NCBI GenBank assembly: GCA_035545535.1
Contig: DASZYF010000024.1
Location: 1-17,370 of the forward strand
From: DASZYF01 sp035545535
GTDB taxonomy: Bacteria > Actinomycetota > Actinomycetes > Mycobacteriales > CAJCIY01
Direction of reading: 5' to 3'
DNA length: 17,370 bases
How positions within the stretch are numbered: position 1 is the stretch's first letter; each line of letters opens with the position of its first letter. Shown one piece after another: positions 7,439 to 12,576 of this stretch. Made by a program: the position numbers and the translations under genes. The notes below the pieces were generated by a model. The model was not told where the DNA came from. It saw nothing but the letters and a program-made list of their open reading frames with translations, and did no database searches.

Positions 7439-7493
7439 ACCTTCGTGCGATGGCCCCCACGGCTCACCCCGAACCAGGCAAGGTGTGTGCGGG

Positions 7494-7509
7494 GCCGTCG
7501 TCCGACGGC
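7494..7509. promoter_or_regulatory. Dyad GCCGTCG-TC-CGACGGC before the collagen-like gene
   Basis: A perfect 7-bp inverted repeat with a 2-nt centre ends 3 nt before the GGAGGT ribosome site at 7513. It shares the TCCGAC core with the dyad at 7425-7438. It could be an operator or a 5'-UTR structure controlling translation. Confidence 0.4.
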
Positions 7510-7512
7510 ATG

Positions 7513-7518
7513 GGAGGT
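7513..7518 (+). promoter_or_regulatory. Strong ribosome binding site of the collagen-like gene
   Basis: GGAGGT with 5-nt spacing to ATG 7524 is the best Shine-Dalgarno match in the window and suggests strong expression. Confidence 0.85.
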
Positions 7519-7523
7519 AGGAC

Positions 7524-8252
7524 ATGCAGGAGAAGAACCGCCGCGCGATCGTTGCGGCGCTCGCATCCGCGAGCGTCGCCACACTCGCCGTCGGCAGCGT
7601 CACCGCGGTCCAGGCTGCGGGCACACCGAAACCGGTCAAGGCCTGCGCGGACAAGAACCAGAACCTCAAGCTCAAGGGCAAGACCGGCTGCCCCGCAGGC
7701 ACCCACAGCGTGACGCTCGGACAGCAGGGTCCGCGGGGCCTGCAAGGCGTCGCCGGCACCAACGGGACGAACGGCACCAACGGGACGAACGGCACCCCCG
7801 GCCAGCGCGGCCCCAGCGACGTCTACGTCGCGCACCGCACGTCGTCGTTGGCGATCCCTGCGGCGGACACCACCGTCGCGTCGCTGACCCTTCCGGCGGG
7901 CAGCTACGTGCTGAGCTCATCGTTGGCGGGCACGGAGACAGCCGCCGACGACCGGCTGTACTGCTTCTACTCGTTCGCCGGTCGCAGTGACTACGACGCC
8001 CTGCTCCCGATGGCGCTCACCTCGACCGGGTTCGCGGGCGGCACCGTCACCGACACGCTCGTCACGGCAGCGGGCGGCACCGTCAACCTCCAGTGCTACT
8101 TCTACGCGACGACCACTGGCGACACGGCAGCGATCTCGTCGGCCGCGTTCACGGCGACGCAGGTGGGAACGCTGCACGGTGATGGCACGCACGACTCGCT
8201 CGGCGGCGCCAACCAGGCGGCGACGCAGCCGAACCGGACGCACGAGCACTGA
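7524..8252 (+). CDS. Secreted collagen-like repeat protein
   Basis: Exported protein, 242 residues, start fixed by GGAGGT. Residues 1-32 form a signal peptide (MQEKNRRAIV, hydrophobic stretch, AVQAA). Residues 33-65 carry a Lys-rich segment with Cys41 and Cys56 (KACADKNQNLKLKGKTGCPAGTHSV), a linker type often placed ahead of collagen repeats in actinobacterial surface proteins. Residues 66-98 are eleven Gly-X-Y triplets, the middle ones GTN repeats. Residues 99-230 form a beta-rich domain with YCFYSFAG and LQCYFYA cysteines, perhaps a trimerising head. The tail is His/Asn/Thr-rich. There is no sortase motif or membrane anchor. The role is unknown; adhesion or extracellular matrix is a guess. 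A strong hairpin follows the gene. Confidence 0.85.
   Translation: MQEKNRRAIVAALASASVATLAVGSVTAVQAAGTPKPVKACADKNQNLKLKGKTGCPAGTHSVTLGQQGPRGLQGVAGTNGTNGTNGTNGTPGQRGPSDVYVAHRTSSLAIPAADTTVASLTLPAGSYVLSSSLAGTETAADDRLYCFYSFAGRSDYDALLPMALTSTGFAGGTVTDTLVTAAGGTVNLQCYFYATTTGDTAAISSAAFTATQVGTLHGDGTHDSLGGANQAATQPNRTHEH
7755..7796 (+). repeat. 18-bp tandem repeat inside the collagen-like tract
   Basis: Two exact copies of GGCACCAACGGGACGAAC (7755-7772 and 7773-7790) plus a partial GGCACC. They encode GTNGTN triplets. Identity at nucleotide level indicates recent duplication or slippage. Confidence 0.95.
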
Positions 8253-8271
8253 CGGCCGCACCACCCTCGGT

Positions 8272-8304
8272 AGGGCCGGTCACCGCTCTGCGGTGGCCGG
8301 CCCT
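8272..8304. terminator. Strong bidirectional hairpin terminator
   Basis: Arms AGGGCCGGTCACCGC and GCGGTGGCCGGCCCT pair over 15 bp (one G-U) with a TCT loop. It lies between the convergent collagen-like gene (ends 8252) and acyl-CoA dehydrogenase gene (ends 8323), the right place for a shared terminator. No U-tract, as is usual in high-GC actinomycetes. Confidence 0.85.
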
Positions 8305-8322
8305 CCGGCGTCCGACGACCGC

Positions 8323-9522
8323 TCAGCGCGGGTTGGCGTAGTCCTTGAGCAGGCCCCGGCTGATGATCTGCTTCTGGATCTCGCTGGTGCCCTCGCCGAT
8401 GAGCAGGAACGGCGCCTCGCGCATGAGGCGCTCGATCTCGTACTCCTTGGAGTAGCCGTAGCCGCCGTGGATGCGGAAGCTCTGCGTGGTGACCTCGGCG
8501 CAGTACTCGCTGGCGAGCATCTTCGCCATGCCGGCCTCGATGTCGTTGCGCTCACCGCGGTCCTTCTTGCGCGCGGCGCTCACCATCATCAGGTGCGCGG
8601 CCTCGACCTTGGTCGCCATCTCGGCGAGCTGGAACGCGATCGCCTGGTGCTCGGCGATCGGCTTGCCGAACGTCTCGCGCTGCTGCGCGTACGCGATGGC
8701 CAGCTCGAAGGCGCGGATCGAGACGCCGCACGCACGCGCCGCGACGTTGACGCGGCCGACCTCGACGCCGTCCATCATCTGGTAGAAGCCCTTGCCCAGG
8801 CCGGCCTCGCCGCCGAGCACGGATGACGTCGGCAGCTTCACGTCCTCGAGGACCATCTCGGTGGTCTCGATCCCCTTGTAGCCCATCTTGTCGATCTTGC
8901 TGGGGATGGTGACGCCGTTCGTGGTGCCGAAGCCCGGCTCCTTCTCGACGAGGAACGTCGACATGTTCTTGTAGACCGAGTCGCCGCCGAGGTCGGTGCG
9001 CACGAGCGTCGCCACGACGCCGGCGCGGGCGCCGTTCGTCAGCCACATCTTCTGACCGTTGAGCGTCCACTCCTCGCCGTCGCGGACGGCCTTGCTCTTG
9101 ATGGCGGAGACGTCGCTGCCGCAGTGCGGCTCGCTCATCGAGAAGCCGCCGCGCACCTCGCCCGTGGCCATGAGCGGGAGGAGCCGCTCCTTCTGCTCGT
9201 CGCTGCCGTGCTGGCGCAGCAGGTAGGCGACTATGAAGTGGGTGTTGATGACGCCGCTGACGCTCATCCAGCCGCGCGCGATCTCCTCGACGCACAGCGC
9301 GTAGGTGAGCAGGGACTCGCCGAGGCCGCCGTACTCCTCGGGGATCATGAGGCCGAACAGCCCCATCTCCTTCATGCCCGCGACGATGTCCTCGGGGTAC
9401 TCGTCCTTGTGCTCGAGCTCGGTGGCGTAGGGGATGATCTCCTTGTCCACGAACGTGCGGACGGCGTCGATGATCTCCTGCTGGGTCTCGGTGAGACCGT
9501 CGGTCTGCGCAAGGCGGCCCAT
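8323..9522 (-). CDS. Acyl-CoA dehydrogenase, probable methylsuccinyl-CoA dehydrogenase
   Basis: FAD-dependent acyl-CoA dehydrogenase, about 399 residues. Visible in order: N-terminal helical domain with GLMIPEEYGGLGESLLTYAL; FSMSEPHCGSDVSAI and GQKMWLTNG (FAD/substrate beta domain); YAQQRETFGKPIAEHQ; RIHGGYGYSKEYEIERL; and LIGEGTSEIQ, whose first Glu is the SCAD/MCAD-type catalytic base. The whole sequence resembles the dehydrogenase of Streptomyces ethylmalonyl-CoA gene clusters, where methylsuccinyl-CoA is oxidised to mesaconyl-CoA; FadE19-type isovaleryl/short-chain dehydrogenase is the alternative. ATG 9522 has GGAG 12 nt upstream; GTG 9549 would add nine residues without a ribosome site. 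It is the third gene of a probable lyase-cyclase-dehydrogenase operon, 61 bp after the cyclase. Confidence 0.88.
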   Translation of the reverse strand: MGRLAQTDGLTETQQEIIDAVRTFVDKEIIPYATELEHKDEYPEDIVAGMKEMGLFGLMIPEEYGGLGESLLTYALCVEEIARGWMSVSGVINTHFIVAYLLRQHGSDEQKERLLPLMATGEVRGGFSMSEPHCGSDVSAIKSKAVRDGEEWTLNGQKMWLTNGARAGVVATLVRTDLGGDSVYKNMSTFLVEKEPGFGTTNGVTIPSKIDKMGYKGIETTEMVLEDVKLPTSSVLGGEAGLGKGFYQMMDGVEVGRVNVAARACGVSIRAFELAIAYAQQRETFGKPIAEHQAIAFQLAEMATKVEAAHLMMVSAARKKDRGERNDIEAGMAKMLASEYCAEVTTQSFRIHGGYGYSKEYEIERLMREAPFLLIGEGTSEIQKQIISRGLLKDYANPR

Positions 9523-9583
9523 GGCGGCTGGCATCTCCTTCGGCGGCACCGCGCGGCCGGCGTTGGCCCGCGGTTGTTACTCC

Positions 9584-10708
9584 TCAGTATCCCGTAGCGG
9601 GGGTCCCGACCCGTAGCGGTGTGACCTCGCTCTCGATCCCCCGCAGGCGGCGCGCCTCGCTCGGCTCGAACGGGATCGACGCCGCCGCGAGCGCCTCGGC
9701 GAGCACGGGGTCGGCGAGGACCTCGCCCGGCGCGGCGACGGCCACCAAGCGGGCGGCGAGGTTCACGGGGGGCCCGAAGTAGTCGCCGTCCTGCACGAGC
9801 GTCTGGCCCCACGCGATGCCGGCGCGGAACGCGAGCCCGGCCTCGGTGGCGCCGGGGTGCGACACGATCGCCTGGGCGATCTGGGCGAGCTGCACGGCGG
9901 TGGGGGCGACCCACATGACGGCGTCGCCGAGGAACTTGACGACGCGCCCGCCACGACGATGGATGCCGTCGGTCGCCTCGGCCTCGAACGCGGCGAGCAG
10001 CCGCGAGAGGTCGGTGAGCTCCGCGGTCGACGACAGCGCGGTGAAGCCCGACAGGTCGGCGAACCCGACACCCACGACGACCGACGGCTGCTGCGGCTGC
10101 ATGTCGAGGGACTCGAAGAAGTTCCGCGTCGCCCCGATGTGGTGGCGGTGGACGACGTCGAGGACGCGACCGATGCCGGGCACGAGGTTGGCGACGCCCG
10201 CCCACGCGACCGCAGTGGCGACCTCGCTCTCGCTCACGCCGAGGTCGGTGTCGCCGACGGCCACGCGCATCGCGGTCGCCTCGGCCTCGACGAGCCTCGC
10301 CATCGCGGTGCCGGCGACCCGGGAGAGCGCGACGACGTTGTCCTCGCCGAGCACCGGCGCGGCGAGGAACTGCACCGCGAGGGCCTCGACGTCGGCGTCG
10401 GACAGCACCGGTCCGTCGCCGAGCGCCGGCAGCCCCCAGGCCCGCCAGACCCGCTGCACGAACGCGGGCGCGACGCCGAACCGCGCGGCCGCGTCCGCGA
10501 CCGAGTGCACGGGCTTGCCGGTGCCCGCGATGCGATCGCCGGCGAGCGCGAACAGCCGCCCGTGCGCGTCGGCCTCGAGCATGTCGTCGAGGCCGAAGCC
10601 TTCGGCGTGCAGGTACTCGAGCAGCGCGAGCCGGTCGGGCGCGTGCTGTGCGGCCGGGTCGTACAGACCGGCCTGCTCCCAGGTCGCGAGCAGGTCGGCG
10701 TGGGCCAC
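9584..10708 (-). CDS. Class III adenylate cyclase with N-terminal regulatory domain
   Basis: Soluble protein of 374 residues predicted to make cAMP from ATP. Residues 1-200 are helical and resemble the Ad_Cy_reg autoinhibitory domain of M. tuberculosis Rv1264 and Rv2212, with no membrane helices. Residues 206-368 form the cyclase homology domain with a full catalytic set: metal Asp218 (FADLSGF) and Asp262 (KFLGDAVMWV), adenine-selecting Lys258 and Asp309 (DYFGPPVN), and transition-state Asn316 and Arg320 (VNLAAR). Lys/Asp rather than Glu/Cys indicates ATP rather than GTP. GTG 10708 lies only 14 bp after the lyase stop and has no good ribosome site, which suggests coupling to the upstream gene. 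The dehydrogenase follows 61 bp later. In Rv1264 the N-terminal domain gives pH sensing; whether that applies here is unknown. Confidence 0.9.
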   Translation of the reverse strand: MAHADLLATWEQAGLYDPAAQHAPDRLALLEYLHAEGFGLDDMLEADAHGRLFALAGDRIAGTGKPVHSVADAAARFGVAPAFVQRVWRAWGLPALGDGPVLSDADVEALAVQFLAAPVLGEDNVVALSRVAGTAMARLVEAEATAMRVAVGDTDLGVSESEVATAVAWAGVANLVPGIGRVLDVVHRHHIGATRNFFESLDMQPQQPSVVVGVGFADLSGFTALSSTAELTDLSRLLAAFEAEATDGIHRRGGRVVKFLGDAVMWVAPTAVQLAQIAQAIVSHPGATEAGLAFRAGIAWGQTLVQDGDYFGPPVNLAARLVAVAAPGEVLADPVLAEALAAASIPFEPSEARRLRGIESEVTPLRVGTPATGY

Positions 10709-10722
10709 GCGACGAGTGTGGT

Positions 10723-11709
10723 CTAGGACTCGGGCGGCGTGAAGGATGTCGTGCGCGAGAAGCCCGCGTTGCGGCCCTTGCCGGCGATGACGAGCGCCAT
10801 CTTGCGGCTCGCCTCGTCGATCATCTCGTCACCGAGCATGACGGCGCCGCGCTTCCCACCGGCCTCTGACGTGTAGTAGTCGTACGCGTCGAGGATGAGC
10901 TCGGCGTGGTCGTAGTCCTCCTGCGACGGGGAGTAGACCTCGTTCGCGGCGTCGATCTGGCCGGGGTGCAGCACCCACTTGCCGTCGAAGCCGAGCGCGG
11001 CCGAGCGCGACGCGACGCGCTTGAAGCCGTCGACGTCCTTGATCTGCAGGTACGGGCCGTCGATCGCCTGCAGGTCGTTGGCGCGGGCGGCCATGAGGAT
11101 GCGGGCGAGGATGTAGTGGTAGGCGTCGCCGACGTCATAGCCCGGCGGCTGCTCGCCGACGACGAGCGACTTCATGTTGATGCTCGCCATGAAGTCGGCC
11201 GGTCCGAAGATGAGCGTCTCGAGGCGCGGCGATGCCTGCGCGATCGCGTCGACGTTGACCAGCCCCTTGGCGTTCTCGAGCTGCGCCTCGATGCCGATGC
11301 GGCCGACCTCGAGACCGACCGTCTTCTCGATCTGCGTGAGCGTGTAGTCGAGCCAGACGACCTGCTCGGCCGACTGCACCTTCGGCAGCATGATGGCGTC
11401 GAGGTTGGCGCCGGCTCCTTCGACGACCTCGATCACGTCGCGGTAGGTCCACGACGTCGTGAGGTCGTTGACCCGGACGACGCGCGCCTTGCCGGTCCAG
11501 TCGCCGGTGTTGAGGGCGTCGACGACGAGCTTGCGGGCGCCTTCCTTCGCGAGGGGGGCGACCGAGTCCTCGAGGTCGAGGAAGATCATGTCGGCCGGCA
11601 GGCCCTGGGCCTTCTCGTGCATCTTCGGGTTGCTGCCCGGCACGGCCAGGCACGAGCGCCGCGCGCGCTGGGGGCGGTCCGAGGGGCGGACCCGCAGGGG
11701 ATCGGTCAT
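10723..11709 (-). CDS. HpcH/HpaI (CitE-like) CoA ester lyase, probable beta-methylmalyl-CoA/malyl-CoA lyase
   Basis: Mg-dependent TIM-barrel lyase of 328 residues. Motifs: RRSCLAVPGSNPKM (CoA loop), MIFLDLEDSVAPLAKEGAR (LEDSV), VVRVND with Arg79 for the acyl group, IEAQLENAKGL with metal Glu145, and IFGPADFMASI with metal Asp172. The C-terminal ALGFDGKWVLHPGQI is the typical lid-side motif. The longer C-terminus and the GPADFMASINM block fit the malyl-CoA/beta-methylmalyl-CoA lyase branch rather than the citrate lyase beta subunit; no citrate lyase alpha or gamma genes are nearby. Expected reaction: beta-methylmalyl-CoA to glyoxylate plus propionyl-CoA. ATG 11709 is fixed by AAGGAG 5 nt upstream; the open frame continues further upstream but overlaps the SDR gene. 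It heads the operon with cyclase and dehydrogenase. Confidence 0.92.
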   Translation of the reverse strand: MTDPLRVRPSDRPQRARRSCLAVPGSNPKMHEKAQGLPADMIFLDLEDSVAPLAKEGARKLVVDALNTGDWTGKARVVRVNDLTTSWTYRDVIEVVEGAGANLDAIMLPKVQSAEQVVWLDYTLTQIEKTVGLEVGRIGIEAQLENAKGLVNVDAIAQASPRLETLIFGPADFMASINMKSLVVGEQPPGYDVGDAYHYILARILMAARANDLQAIDGPYLQIKDVDGFKRVASRSAALGFDGKWVLHPGQIDAANEVYSPSQEDYDHAELILDAYDYYTSEAGGKRGAVMLGDEMIDEASRKMALVIAGKGRNAGFSRTTSFTPPES

Positions 11710-11714
11710 GGCGA

Positions 11715-11720
11715 CTCCTT
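11715..11720 (-). promoter_or_regulatory. Ribosome binding site of the CoA ester lyase
   Basis: Minus-strand AAGGAG with 5-nt spacing to ATG 11709. It decides this start against the longer open frame reaching to 12315. Confidence 0.85.
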
Positions 11721-11729
11721 CGTCGGCGG

Positions 11730-11735
11730 CAGAAT
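11730..11735 (+). promoter_or_regulatory. Candidate -10 element for a leaderless SDR transcript
   Basis: CAGAAT matches the TANAAT-type -10 at five of six positions and ends 7 nt before GTG 11743, the spacing expected for leaderless transcripts common in actinomycetes. No convincing -35 or ribosome site is visible. Only 33 bp separate the divergent SDR and lyase starts. Confidence 0.35.
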
Positions 11736-11742
11736 ATCCGCC

Positions 11743-12576
11743 GTGACCTGGGACATCAGCGGCAAGGTGGTCGTCATCACTGGGGCCAGCGACGGCATCG
11801 GGGCGGCCGCCGCCCGCGAGCTCCATCGCCGCGGCGCAGTGGTCGTGCCGGTGGGCCGCAACCCCGAGAAGACGGCGGCGATCGCGGCCGAGCTGGGCGT
11901 CGAGCCGCTCGTGGCGGACTTCGCTTCGTTCGCCGAGGTGCGCCGGCTGGCCACCGACCTGCTCGCCCGTTGCCCCCGCATCGATGTGCTCGCCAACAAC
12001 GCGGGCGGCACCTGGCCGAAGCGCCAGCTGACCGCCGACGGGCACGAGCTGACCTTCCAGGCCAACCACCTGGCGATGTTCCTGCTCACCGAGCTGCTGC
12101 GCGAGCGACTCGTCGCCTCCTCTCCCGCGCGCGTCATCGTCACGTCGAGCAGCGCGCACCGCGCGGGCCGGCTGGCCGACCTGGATGACCTCGACCGCGA
12201 GAAGGGCTACAGGGTCAACCGCGTCTACGGCACGAGCAAGCTGCTCAACATCCTCTACACGCGGCAGCTCGCGAAGAGCTTCGAGGGCACCGGCGTCACC
12301 GCCTACTCGTTCCACCCGGGTTCGGTCGCGACGAAGTTCGGCCGCGACCAGGCGATCGTGCGGTTCGCCTACCAGGGTCCGCTGCGCGTGTTCTTCAAGA
12401 CGCCCGAGCAGGGTGCGGACACTCTCGTCTACCTCGCGTGCGCGCCGGAGTCGGAGCTCGCCGACGGCGGCTTCTACTTCAAGCGCAAGCTCTGGACCAT
12501 GTCGGCCGACGCGAAGGACGCCGACGCGCCGGCGCGACTGTGGTCGATGAGCAAGGACCTCGTCGGCGTCAGCTGA
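11743..12576 (+). CDS. Short-chain dehydrogenase/reductase (retinol dehydrogenase/WWOX-like SDR)
   Basis: NAD(P)-dependent oxidoreductase, 277 residues. TGASDGIG at 13-20 is the Rossmann dinucleotide motif; NNAG at 85-88 stabilises the fold; Ser137 (TSSSAHR), Tyr162 and Lys166 (YGTSK) form the catalytic triad. FHPGSVATKFGRD is the conserved PG segment. The layout resembles the retinol-dehydrogenase/WWOX-like group, whose bacterial substrates are mostly unknown. Arg39 after the second strand (VGRN) suggests NADP(H). GTG 11743 sets the reading frame just before the conserved DISGKVVVITG start; longer in-frame extension would run through the divergent lyase gene. Its end overlaps the convergent PKD gene by 8 bp. 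Substrate and any link to the neighbouring CoA pathway are not shown. Confidence 0.9.
   Translation: MTWDISGKVVVITGASDGIGAAAARELHRRGAVVVPVGRNPEKTAAIAAELGVEPLVADFASFAEVRRLATDLLARCPRIDVLANNAGGTWPKRQLTADGHELTFQANHLAMFLLTELLRERLVASSPARVIVTSSSAHRAGRLADLDDLDREKGYRVNRVYGTSKLLNILYTRQLAKSFEGTGVTAYSFHPGSVATKFGRDQAIVRFAYQGPLRVFFKTPEQGADTLVYLACAPESELADGGFYFKRKLWTMSADAKDADAPARLWSMSKDLVGVS
12569..12576. other. Palindromic shared end of the SDR and PKD genes
   Basis: TCAGCTGA is a perfect palindrome containing the TGA stops of both convergent genes. Both proteins end Val-Ser read from complementary strands of the same bases. No terminator separates them. Confidence 0.95.

Noticed and set aside
10723..11709. 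Citrate lyase beta subunit (CitE of citrate fermentation)
   Set aside because: No citF, citD, citC or citX genes nearby; the sequence fits the malyl/beta-methylmalyl-CoA lyase branch and its neighbours are CoA-pathway enzymes.
10906..11742. Upstream extension of the SDR frame to a 556-residue protein
   Set aside because: The extension is antisense to the lyase gene and Arg/Asp/Val-rich; the SDR fold begins at DISGKVVVITG right after GTG 11743.
11710..12315. Upstream extension of the CoA ester lyase frame to a 530-residue protein
   Set aside because: The added part is antisense to the SDR gene and has no homology-like content; a strong AAGGAG site marks ATG 11709.
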